From assembly GCF_010500995.1 (NCBI RefSeq), contig NZ_QVMK01000016.1, positions 38,425 through 102,424 of the forward strand: a stretch of DNA of 64,000 bases, written 5' to 3'. Of the stretch, positions 55,659 through 63,902 are shown piece after piece (positions within the stretch are counted from its first letter, which is position 1; every line of letters begins with the position of its first letter). The DNA is from Bacteroides sp. 224. Lineage in GTDB: Bacteria; Bacteroidota; Bacteroidia; Bacteroidales; Bacteroidaceae. The notes below the pieces were generated by a model. The model was not told the DNA's origin, ran no database searches, and saw only the letters and a list, made by a program, of their open reading frames with translations. The position numbers and the translations under genes are program-made.

Positions 55659-58600
55659 TGAGTACACCTGCCACTAAAATATCATCCTTTTCCATTATTC
55701 TGGTTTTCGGTTGCCTGATGGTGTTAGGGCTCTTTCTGGCTCCGCAACTTCCCGTCAAGCTGAATCCTTCGCGTAAGCTGCCGGTTATTCATGTTTCTTT
55801 TTCCATGTACGGGCAATCGGCACAGGTAGTGGAAGCGGAGGTAACCTCCAAGCTGGAAGGAATGATCAGCCGTATGAAGGGAGTCGAGAAAATCAGCTCT
55901 CACTCATCGAACGGGTGGGGGAGCATAACGGTTCGCCTGTCTAAACATGCTAATCCCGATATGTGTAGGTTCGAGGTTTCTACCATTATCCGGCAGGCGT
56001 GGGCTACATTGCCTTCGGGGGTTAGTTATCCTTCTATTTCATTATCGGGTACGAGTGAAGAAGTGAACCGGCCTTTCCTCACATATACAATCAATGCACC
56101 CTTTTCTCCTATCCGGATTCAGGAGTATATCAGCGAGAATCTAAAACCTAAAATAGCCGAGATAAAAGGAGTGGATAAGGTGGATGTAAGTGGTGCAGGA
56201 AGAATGATTTATCAACTGGAATATGATTATAAGCGACTACAAAACCTACACGTTTCTGTAAATGATATTCGTTCCGCCATTCAGTCTTATTTAACGAAAG
56301 AATTTCTGGGAATAGGTCGTATTATGAACGAAGATCAGAAAGAACAGTGGATACGCATCGGGTTAACCTCTGATTATACAGATCGAAAGTTTGTGCCCGC
56401 CGAGATACAGATTCGAAACAATGAAGGACGAATTATCTATCTGGATCAACTCGTGGCGGTATCTTATGTAGAAGAACGTACCTCCAGCTCTTTCCGTATC
56501 AACGGACTGAATTCCATCTATCTTTCTATAACTGCCGATGATTTTGCCAACCAACTGCAATTGGGCAAACAGATTCGTTCGTTGCTGGATGAATATCGGG
56601 AAACCCTGCCTGCGGGCTATGAACTTCATCTATCTTACGATGCCAGTGAATACATTCAGGAAGAAATGAGTAAAATCTATTTCCGTTCGGGACTCACCAT
56701 CTTCTTGCTGTTATGTTTTGTTTTGCTGATTTATCGTAACCTGAAATATTCATTCCTCATACTATTTTCACTCATCGTTACTTTAAGTATTGCTGCCATC
56801 TTTTACTACTTCCTCCGGTTGGAAATGCAAATGTTTTCTTTGGCAGGACTCACCATCTCCTTGACCTTGATTATCGACAATGTGATTATTATGTCGGATC
56901 AGATTATAAACCGTGGCAACAAAAAAGCTTTCTTCTCTATTCTTACAGCTACCTTGACCTCTGTAGGGGCATTGTCTGTCATACTTTTTATGGACGAGAG
57001 TGTGCGGGCTAACTTGCAGGATTTTACGTGGGTTATTATCATCAACCTGAGTGTGTCCTTATTCGTAGCCTTGTTTTTGGTGCCTGCTTTGATTGATAGG
57101 CTTCAGCTTACAAAACGAACAAAGAAAAAGAAAAATGAACACAGAGACACAAAGGCACAAAGAATATATAAAAACTCTGTGTCTTCGTGTCTCTGTGTTC
57201 CATTTATTTGCAAGCGAAAAATAAGGAGAGAGAAAGTAGTCATTGGCTTTAACCGGGTATACGAGAAGATCATTCGCTTCATGTCTCGCCGGAAAAAGTG
57301 GTTTGCCGCCGTACTCATTTTGGCATTCGGCCTGCCTGTATTCCTGCTTCCCGACCAAATTAAGGTGAAGCATACAAAAGGCTTTTTCGCTTCGGGTGCA
57401 CAGCAGGAGTTAGGCTTTTGGGGAAACCTGTATAATAATACCTTAGGCTCTGCTTTCTATAAAGACCATGTAAAGCCGGTTACCGACGTGGCATTGGGGG
57501 GCACCATGCGTTTGTTTGCACAGAAGGTAAGAAATGGCTCTTATTCGTCGGGCGATCGGAGCGAAACCTCTTTGAATGTAGCAGCCTCGTTACCTAACGG
57601 TTCTACCTACGAGCAGATGGATGCATTAATCCAAAAGATGGAGAAATATATAGCTCATTATCCCGAAGTCAAACAGTTCGAAACGCATATAGAGAACGGA
57701 CGAAGGGCTTCTGTTCGCATCTTATTTACGAAAGAACATCAACGAAGCTCTTTCCCGCATTTGTTGAAAAGTCGTCTTATCACCAAGGCTACCGAATTGG
57801 GAGGTGGTAGTTGGTCGGTGTATGGCGTGGGAGATGGATTTAATAATGATGTGAAAGAGCAGGCAGGCTCAATGCGCATCAAGCTGTTGGGCTATAACTA
57901 CGATCGGCTCAATGCTTTTGCCCGCACCATGCAAGATTCGCTTTTGCAATATCGAAGAATCAAAGAAGTTATTATCGACTCCAAATTCAGTTGGTTTAAG
58001 AATGATTATACAGAGTTTGTTTTCGATTTGCAGAAGGAGCACCTTATACAATCTGATATTCGAACCAATGACCTGTTCCACTCCGTAATGCCTCTGTTTG
58101 AGAAAGGCGTACATGTAAGCGACTGGGTGCACGACGGAAAAGTAGAGCCTATCAAACTATTTGCCAAACAGGCAACCGAAATGGATATCTGGAACTTGGA
58201 GAACTACCCCGGAGCTACAGGCGATAAGCCTTTTAAGCTATCGGGCATGGCAACCATCGAAAAGTGGATAGCACCGCAAAGCATTGCCAAGGAAGATCAG
58301 CAATACCTTTTATGTTTGCAATACGAATATATCGGTTCTTACCAGATGGCTCATAAGGTAATGCAGCGCACCATCGATTCCTTTAACGCGCAATTTCCAT
58401 TGGGTTATAAGGCAGAAAGCGAATCCTCGTATTATTGGTGGGGAGATGGCGGCGGACCTAAACAGTATCTTTTGTTATTCATCATCATAGCCATTATCTT
58501 TTTTATGACGAGTTTTCTGTTTAACTCTGTTAAGCAGCCTTTCGTTGTTATTTTTATTATCCCGGTATCGTTTATCGGTTTGTTTCTTACATTCTATCTG

Positions 58601-58975
58601 TTTGATCTGAATTTCGATCAGGGAGGCTTTGCCGCTTTTATATTGTTGGCAGGCATCACAGTGAATGCGAATATTTATATCCTGAATGAATATAATAACA
58701 TCAAAGTTGCCCGTCCGGGTTTAAGCCCGATGAAGGTATATATAAAAGCCTGGAATGCCAAAGTGATTCCTATTTTCCTAACCATTGTTTCAACCGTACT
58801 TGGCTTTATTCCTTTTATGATAGGGGTGTATAAAGAGGCATTCTGGTTTCCGCTTGCCGCAGGCACAATGGGCGGACTGATCTTTTCGTTTTTTGCCATC
58901 TTTTTCTTTTTGCCGGTGTTTATGGGGGTGGGAGGAGATGATAAAAATTCATCAGTCTCCTTTCCCCTCCCATGA
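55658..58975 (+). CDS. RND efflux permease, second of two, with in-frame palindrome insertion
   Basis: From the ATG at 55658 the protein has 1105 residues. RND features are LPVKLNPSRKLPVIHVSFS, membrane block about 345-500 with LTISLTLIIDNVIIMSDQI, and the last block about 940-1090 with LLAGITVNANIYILNEYN. As in the first permease, the Asp407-Asp408 pair is Asp-Asn and Lys940 is replaced. About 30 residues in the cytoplasmic loop near 490-525 come from an inserted palindrome (57137-57200). The final residues (SVSFPLP) and the stop are supplied by repeat array B. With the first permease it may form a mixed trimer like MdtB-MdtC; this is inference. Confidence 0.9.
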   Translation: MSTPATKISSFSIILVFGCLMVLGLFLAPQLPVKLNPSRKLPVIHVSFSMYGQSAQVVEAEVTSKLEGMISRMKGVEKISSHSSNGWGSITVRLSKHANPDMCRFEVSTIIRQAWATLPSGVSYPSISLSGTSEEVNRPFLTYTINAPFSPIRIQEYISENLKPKIAEIKGVDKVDVSGAGRMIYQLEYDYKRLQNLHVSVNDIRSAIQSYLTKEFLGIGRIMNEDQKEQWIRIGLTSDYTDRKFVPAEIQIRNNEGRIIYLDQLVAVSYVEERTSSSFRINGLNSIYLSITADDFANQLQLGKQIRSLLDEYRETLPAGYELHLSYDASEYIQEEMSKIYFRSGLTIFLLLCFVLLIYRNLKYSFLILFSLIVTLSIAAIFYYFLRLEMQMFSLAGLTISLTLIIDNVIIMSDQIINRGNKKAFFSILTATLTSVGALSVILFMDESVRANLQDFTWVIIINLSVSLFVALFLVPALIDRLQLTKRTKKKKNEHRDTKAQRIYKNSVSSCLCVPFICKRKIRREKVVIGFNRVYEKIIRFMSRRKKWFAAVLILAFGLPVFLLPDQIKVKHTKGFFASGAQQELGFWGNLYNNTLGSAFYKDHVKPVTDVALGGTMRLFAQKVRNGSYSSGDRSETSLNVAASLPNGSTYEQMDALIQKMEKYIAHYPEVKQFETHIENGRRASVRILFTKEHQRSSFPHLLKSRLITKATELGGGSWSVYGVGDGFNNDVKEQAGSMRIKLLGYNYDRLNAFARTMQDSLLQYRRIKEVIIDSKFSWFKNDYTEFVFDLQKEHLIQSDIRTNDLFHSVMPLFEKGVHVSDWVHDGKVEPIKLFAKQATEMDIWNLENYPGATGDKPFKLSGMATIEKWIAPQSIAKEDQQYLLCLQYEYIGSYQMAHKVMQRTIDSFNAQFPLGYKAESESSYYWWGDGGGPKQYLLLFIIIAIIFFMTSFLFNSVKQPFVVIFIIPVSFIGLFLTFYLFDLNFDQGGFAAFILLAGITVNANIYILNEYNNIKVARPGLSPMKVYIKAWNAKVIPIFLTIVSTVLGFIPFMIGVYKEAFWFPLAAGTMGGLIFSFFAIFFFLPVFMGVGGDDKNSSVSFPLP
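57137..57200. repeat. palindromic repeat inserted in frame in the RND permease gene
   Basis: GAACACAGAGACACAAAGGC (57137-57156 and on to 57162) is mirrored at 57175-57200 (CTCTGTGTCTTCGTGTCTCT), 26-base arms with three mismatches and a 12-base loop. I recall GAACACAGAGACAC palindromes as intergenic REP-like repeats; here it is translated as RDTKAQRIYKNSVSSCLCVP without breaking the frame. Confidence 0.85.
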
Positions 58976-59296
58976 TTTTATTTTTTGCAAATTTGCCAGC
59001 ACGCCAGCACGGAGGGGTTGTATCTGTCTGAAATCGAGTCAGTTAGCCCGTGCTGGCAAGCGTGTTGGCAGGCGTGACGGCAAATTTGCCAGCACGCTTT
59101 AAAATTGATAAAAATAATAGATTGTAATTGCATAGTAATCCCCTTGTTACCTATAATTAGTTGGTACCCAGTATAATTCTATTTGTTTTATACCGGAAAA
59201 CAACTTGTTTGCTACCAGCAAACAATTAGTTTGCTACTATGAAACAACTTGTTTTATAGCTTTACACAATTTGAAACAAGTAATAAAACAAGCGGT
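58957..59296. repeat. array family B, copy 2
   Basis: It begins with CCTTTCCCCTCCCATGATTT inside the last codons of the RND gene, has GCCAGCACGCCAGCACG, CGTGCTGGCAAGCGTGTTGG and GACGGCAAATTTGCCAGCA, then (59185-59296) near-palindromes such as AAACAACTTGTTT and GCAAACAATTAGTTTGC. It matches 23611-23900 in order and orientation. No gene is supported between 58976 and 59522. Confidence 0.8.
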
Positions 59297-59441
59297 TTTA
59301 TGCTATAAATGTACCAATCGGCACTACTTTTTGGAGGCATATAATTGTGTAATAACCGGGGTTTTTGGTGGGTAATGCTGTGTTTTCTGCGAATTTTATG
59401 ATAAGATTGATAGGTGTAGCCCATTTATATAAGAATATGTA

Positions 59442-59492
59442 TTGCACTACCATAGTGCAAAAATAAGTGGAATTTGCACTTTGATAGTGCAA
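59442..59492. promoter_or_regulatory. two 19-bp palindromic operator sites
   Basis: TTGCACTACCATAGTGCAA (59442-59460) and TTGCACTTTGATAGTGCAA (59474-59492) share TTGCACTNNNATAGTGCAA; their centres are 32 bases apart, about three DNA turns. The second covers the expected -33 region of the promoter at 59499-59506, so a repressor site is likely. Confidence 0.75.
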
Positions 59493-59498
59493 TATTGC

Positions 59499-59506
59499 TA
59501 TCTTTG
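59499..59506 (+). promoter_or_regulatory. -7 box of the ATPase gene
   Basis: TATCTTTG, 16 bases before the ATG at 59523; a TTTG at 59473-59476 inside the second operator is a possible -33 element. Confidence 0.65.
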
Positions 59507-59522
59507 TGAAAAAAGAGATTAT

Positions 59523-60692
59523 ATGGATAAGTTGTTTGAATATTCCCATAAACTAATAAAAGGAACGGATACGCGCTTCCTGCGCTATATGTATGATGAA
59601 ATCAACTGGCAAAGTCGTATGATTGGTCTTACCGGTCCTCGTGGGGTTGGTAAAACCACTCTTATTCTTCAATATATTAAACAAAGTCTGAATCCTGCCG
59701 AAACATTATATGTAACAGCAGAGGATTTTTATTTTGTAGACCATAGGTTCACTGAGTTAGCAGATACCTTTGTTAAACAAGGTGGTAAATACCTGTTTAT
59801 AGATGAAATTCATAAATACAAAGACTGGGCAAAAGAGCTAAAGCTCATTTATGATTATCATAAAGACTTGAATGTAGTGTTTACCGGTTCCTCGGTTTTG
59901 GATATCAAAAAGGGTGCTTCCGATTTGAGCCGTAGAGCTGTGATGTACAATATGCAAGGCTTATCTTTTAGAGAATACTTGCAGTTGTTTCATCATATTT
60001 CTGTAAAGGTATATTCGCTGGAGGATGTATTGCAACATAGAGTGGAGATATCCGATTCACTGCGTCCCTTGCCTCTTTTCTCAGATTATCTAAAGAGGGG
60101 GTATTACCCGTTTGCGTTGGAAGAAGATTTTGAGTTACGCCTAAGGCAGATTATCAATCAAACGTTGGAAAGTGATATCCTGATGTATGCCAATATGAAT
60201 GTAGCGACAGGAAGAAAATTAAAGCAATTACTTGCTATAATATCTAAAAGTGCTCCATTCAAACCCAATATGAGTAAAATAGCAGAAATGCTATCTGTTA
60301 GTCGTAACAATATTGCAGACTATTGCCTATATATAGAAGAAGCAGGTATGATTGCTCAGCTAAGAGATAGCACTGGCGGTATTCGAGGACTGGGTAAAGT
60401 AGATAAAATATATTTGGATAATGCCAACCTTATTTATAATCTTGCAGACGACATTTCTAATATTGGCAATATCCGGGAGACTTTTTTCCTGAACCAAATG
60501 CGTGTTAAATATGATGTACTTTCATCTTCTTCTGCCGATTTTTTGATTAACGATAAAACGTTCGAAGTGGGAGGCAAAGGTAAAGGGCAGAAACAGATTA
60601 AAGATATTGAGAATGGATATGTTGTAAAAGATGATATTGAGAACGGGTATTTGAATGTGGTGCCGCTATGGCAGTTGGGGTTGGGGTATTGA
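59523..60692 (+). CDS. AAA-type ATPase of the DUF4143 family
   Basis: From the ATG at 59523 the protein has 389 residues. The Walker A motif is GPRGVGKT (38-45), Walker B KYLFIDEIHKY, sensor region VVFTGSSVLDIKKGASDLSRR, and a C-terminal DUF4143 nuclease-like domain with DFLINDKTFEVGGKGKGQKQI. These archaeal-type STAND-like ATPases are common and often mobile in Bacteroidales, with unknown function. Start choice is set by the promoter at 59499. The double operator upstream suggests tight repression. Its stop is 12 bases from the end of the deleted transglutaminase-like gene on the other strand. Confidence 0.87.
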   Translation: MDKLFEYSHKLIKGTDTRFLRYMYDEINWQSRMIGLTGPRGVGKTTLILQYIKQSLNPAETLYVTAEDFYFVDHRFTELADTFVKQGGKYLFIDEIHKYKDWAKELKLIYDYHKDLNVVFTGSSVLDIKKGASDLSRRAVMYNMQGLSFREYLQLFHHISVKVYSLEDVLQHRVEISDSLRPLPLFSDYLKRGYYPFALEEDFELRLRQIINQTLESDILMYANMNVATGRKLKQLLAIISKSAPFKPNMSKIAEMLSVSRNNIADYCLYIEEAGMIAQLRDSTGGIRGLGKVDKIYLDNANLIYNLADDISNIGNIRETFFLNQMRVKYDVLSSSSADFLINDKTFEVGGKGKGQKQIKDIENGYVVKDDIENGYLNVVPLWQLGLGY

Positions 60693-60704
60693 TTGCGAAG
60701 TTGA

Positions 60705-61373
60705 TCACCACCACACCTGCTCTCCATTCTCATAAGTAAAAATCCGTTCTTCTTTTACCGCTTCGCAAGCATTGAAAGCTGCATTTTTAAGCAATAGGGA
60801 ATATTTGTGCTTTTTAATATTCTCATTACAATAGTCACGAAAATAGTCACGCCAATTGTCGAATATTTGTGCTTCACAGCTTTTATAAGGAAGAATATAT
60901 TCGCAAAATTCATCGAAATCAAGATGTTGCGACCACTCTCCATTCAACCAGACATCAAAAGATCGGTCGATATTTTCAATAAGATAATTGGCTTGCATAA
61001 TTTGGATGTCAGGAATGACTTCCATTTTTTGGTTGTATTCTTTCGTTATCTGTCGAAATAACCTATCTTTTATGTCTATATGTTGATCTTTGTATATGTC
61101 TGCAACAGAATCCAATTGTTGATAATATCTGTTTATATAGAAAGAATCTTTATATGAGTAGTGTTCCGGCATGTTTTCAATTAGGAAACAAGCAGCTTTA
61201 TATTTTAAAGTGTCTTCCGGATGTTGACTGTAGTGTGATAGTACTTTTTCTAATTCATTTCTGTTTTCTCCCGCCATTATTAAAGCATTTTCCAAATCAC
61301 TTGTTTTTTTATTGCATGCATATAATAAGATCGAATAAACGAAAATAATAGCATAAAGAATCGATTTTTTCAT
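60705..61373 (-). pseudogene. transglutaminase-like lipoprotein with a 434-residue in-frame deletion
   Basis: The 222-residue reading begins like the intact paralog (lipoprotein signal with LLYAC, then the helical domain to NAAFNACEAV at about residue 206) and then jumps to its last 16 residues (KEERIFTYENGEQVWW). About residues 207-640 of the intact protein, including the whole transglutaminase core and most of the discoidin-like domain, are missing, yet the frame is kept. It may still make a secreted helical-domain lipoprotein, but not an enzyme. It lies 20 bases downstream of the ligase/TPR gene copy 3 and probably shares its message. Confidence 0.85.
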
Positions 61374-61393
61374 GGAAGATGTAATTTTAAATA

Positions 61394-63126
61394 TTACTCA
61401 CTTAGTTTATATATAGTGTTTTTAATATAAGCTTTCATTTTGATGGATGCTGTGCTTTCTTTCTTAATTTTCCGGCTCAACACTTTTTCTCCAATCTTTT
61501 TCATATTTTGGATGTCTCCCTTCTCTTGATATAGTAGGAAAAGTTCGTAGTTTGGAATGACTAATGATGGGTTCATGTTTGATGCAAGGATAAAAGATTG
61601 CTCAGCCTGATTAAAGTTATTTAGTTCTTTGTAACTTTTACCCAGTTCGCATAAACCATTGGGTGATGGGTATAATTCAATATAATCCTTTATAAGGTCT
61701 ATCCTGTTTAAATTACCAACTTTACTGCCGATAAAAAAGTGATATTTTCTTAATAAGATGATGTCATATTTGATTTTCTCATATTGCTCTTTATGAATGG
61801 AAGTTTGCGACTGAAAAGCATCTTCCAATTCTCGGTAATCGCTCTGTGTCTTTATACCATAATATAACCCGAATAACAAGACGGGGAAAGCAAGTATTTG
61901 CATCTTTTTATTACTAACTCCAACAATGCTTTTATCAACTGAAATAGCTATAAAAAATGATAGAAATAAAAGTAAGCGAAGATCAGAGAGGGGATATGAG
62001 AAAAAAGCGAATATACAGAAAGTCAATAAAAATCCTTTCTGTTTTTGTAATGAGGATGAAACAGGTCTATATACAAAGATAGAGAGCAATATTGCGATCA
62101 AGAGTATAAATCCGAATAGCCCTTGCATCGTTAAAATGGATAAGTATTCATTAAATGGTACAGATGGACTCCCTGCTACATCTGCATATTGAGATTCTTG
62201 ATTTTTAGCGAAAAAGGCAGCCTGATAATATGGATATTTCTCTTTGAACATCCCGACCCCATGTCCTATTAGCGGCTTATCTTTAAGCATTTCTATACTG
62301 CATTTCCATATAAAAAGTCTTCCATCTGCCGAAGCTTTTTTATATTGATAAATGAGAAAAATGATACTAAAAGCTAAGATTATACACCCAATTTTTAAAA
62401 TAATACTTCTTTTGAAGTGATACTTCATCCAAATAACCGGTTTATATGCAGAATTCAATACAACATAAAAACAACCGGCTATGGCTGCCATCCATCCGGA
62501 TCGGGAATCAGTTAGGATGAGTGCGTATAATAGTAGGATTGCTGCAATAGATAAAAGTAATATGTTGCTTTTTTTTAATGTTTCTGTTAAGAAATAAATG
62601 CATATACAAAGCGAACATGCAATAAAACTTCCTGCGAGTGCCGGGTTGAAGAATGACCCTGTAGCATTAAATATAAGGTGCTTACTTTCAAATAATCCAT
62701 AGTGTTGCAATAGGATGTAGACTGCTTCTATTAATCCTGAGAGCATACCTATATATAATCCGATATTTTTTTGTTTTCCTGTCATTAAACGGATAGATGC
62801 ATAGAGTAAGATTACCGAAAAAGATGAAGCAAGAAGAATTTCGGAACAGGGTGTGGGCGAACTAAAAAAGCATTTAGCAAGGTGTATCCGAAATAACAAA
62901 TGATTAATATATCTGTGAGAGTGAATTGTATCGGCTTTTTGTGTATTGCATACGAAAAAACAGAAATAACGAATAAAGCAATCGAAAGAAGAAAATACCA
63001 TGATAACGCAATATGCTCTGATAAGATATTGGTATGAAAAAGGTGTGGCAGAACTAATAGCAAACACCATAAGGCCGTTTGAAATATATTTGGTGTGTAA
63101 GCTATTATTTGTAAAAAAGGATTCAT
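61394..63126 (-). pseudogene. O-antigen ligase-like/TPR protein (copy 3), frameshifted near its start
   Basis: Reading from the ATG at 63126, the first about 90 residues (FLLSIALFVISVFSYAIH, TDILIICYFGYTLLNAF) match the start of the other copies, then end in a stop at 62812. The rest (EILLASSFSVILLYASIRL to the end at 61394) is in another frame with ATGSFFNPALAGSF, LTDSRSGWMAA, KKASADGRLFIWK, IGHGVGMFKEKYP and the C-terminal TPRs. Adding one T to the six-T run (62864-62869, minus strand) would join them as LLNAFFSSPTPCSEILLASS. Pseudogene, slippage-controlled gene or a homopolymer sequencing error are all possible. Confidence 0.8.
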
Positions 63127-63147
63127 TGAATAAATCGTTTGTGATTG

Positions 63148-63178
63148 AAAGCGGACATATCGAAAGATTGTCCGCTTT
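63148..63178 (-). terminator. hairpin between small secreted protein gene and ligase/TPR copy 3
   Basis: AAAGCGGACA (63148-63157) and TGTCCGCTTT (63169-63178) form a perfect 10-bp stem, 18 bases after the stop at 63196 of the leftward gene. T tracts on both sides are short. Confidence 0.55.
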
Positions 63179-63195
63179 TATAGCCTTCCAGAAAG

Positions 63196-63636
63196 TTATT
63201 TCTGGTATGTTAGATCAAATTCTTTTGTGCAACTCTTGCTATATTCATCTCCAATGGAATAATCAACAACTAAAGTCAAATGTATTTTCTTAGCTATAGA
63301 GACATCAAAGAAGTTTGAATGTAACTGATAGGTATATGTCCAGGTTTCTTTTCCTTTAATTATTAATATTCGTCTATTCCCAACAGATAGAGGATGCGAA
63401 TATAATATTTCATCTTGATCATCTTTATAATCAACTCTTAGATAGCTTCGGTTGTCAACCCTATGTCCATCATTGAGTATAATCATAGCTTCTGATGTGT
63501 TGTTTTTGATTTTCAGTTCTAACTTAGACCCTGGAAGACTCTTCATCTCGACTTCAAAGTCTGCTACTTGTGCACTGCTATTCAAGGATAATAATCCTTG
63601 AATAAATAGAAGCACAAGTAACATTTTTATTTTCAT
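63196..63636 (-). CDS. small secreted beta-rich protein
   Basis: The 146-residue product has a signal peptide (KMLLVLLFIQGLLSLNSSAQ). The mature part is a single beta-sandwich-like domain (KLELKIKNNTSEAMIILNDG, ETWTYTYQLHSNFFDVS, IHLTLVVDYSIGDEY). I do not recognise the family. The neighbouring fragment at 63652 is a tandem duplicate of its C-terminal 80 residues (SYLKIEYKNNLNEIIYSEIL against SYLRVDYKDDQDEILYSHPL). Function unknown. Confidence 0.7.
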   Translation of the reverse strand: MKIKMLLVLLFIQGLLSLNSSAQVADFEVEMKSLPGSKLELKIKNNTSEAMIILNDGHRVDNRSYLRVDYKDDQDEILYSHPLSVGNRRILIIKGKETWTYTYQLHSNFFDVSIAKKIHLTLVVDYSIGDEYSKSCTKEFDLTYQK

Positions 63637-63651
63637 AATAATATAGATACT

Positions 63652-63902
63652 TTATTTAAAATAAGGTAGTTCACTCGTTTTTATAAATCTTTTACCTTTT
63701 CCATCAGTAATAAAATAATCAAGAACAAGTGTGAGATGCATTTTCGAGGATGTTGAGACATCAAAAAGATCTGAATGTAAACAATAAGTATGAGTCCAAA
63801 TCTCTTTTTTAGGAATAACAACTAATCGTTCTTCTCCTATAGATAATATTTCGGAGTAAATGATTTCATTCAGATTGTTTTTATATTCAATTTTCAAATA
63901 AC
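63652..63902 (-). pseudogene. truncated tandem duplicate of the small secreted protein gene
   Basis: The frame from 63902 leftward encodes SYLKIEYKNNLNEIIYSE, WTHTYCLHSDLFDVSTSSKM and LTLVLDYFITDGKGKRF, matching the C-terminal half of the gene at 63196-63636. The signal peptide and first half are absent because similarity stops at the probable IS end at 63903. An internal ATG at 63897 could start a short product, but it would lack a signal. Confidence 0.7.

Noticed and set aside
58893..59102. 69-codon open frame at the end of the second RND permease and array B
   Set aside because: It is out of frame with the permease and then reads array B; no likeness to the equivalent stretch at 23611-23900.
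61394..63070. Uninterrupted 558-codon reading of ligase/TPR copy 3 from 63070
   Set aside because: Its first 70 codons are an out-of-frame translation of the true N-terminus, which matches the paralogs in another frame from 63126.
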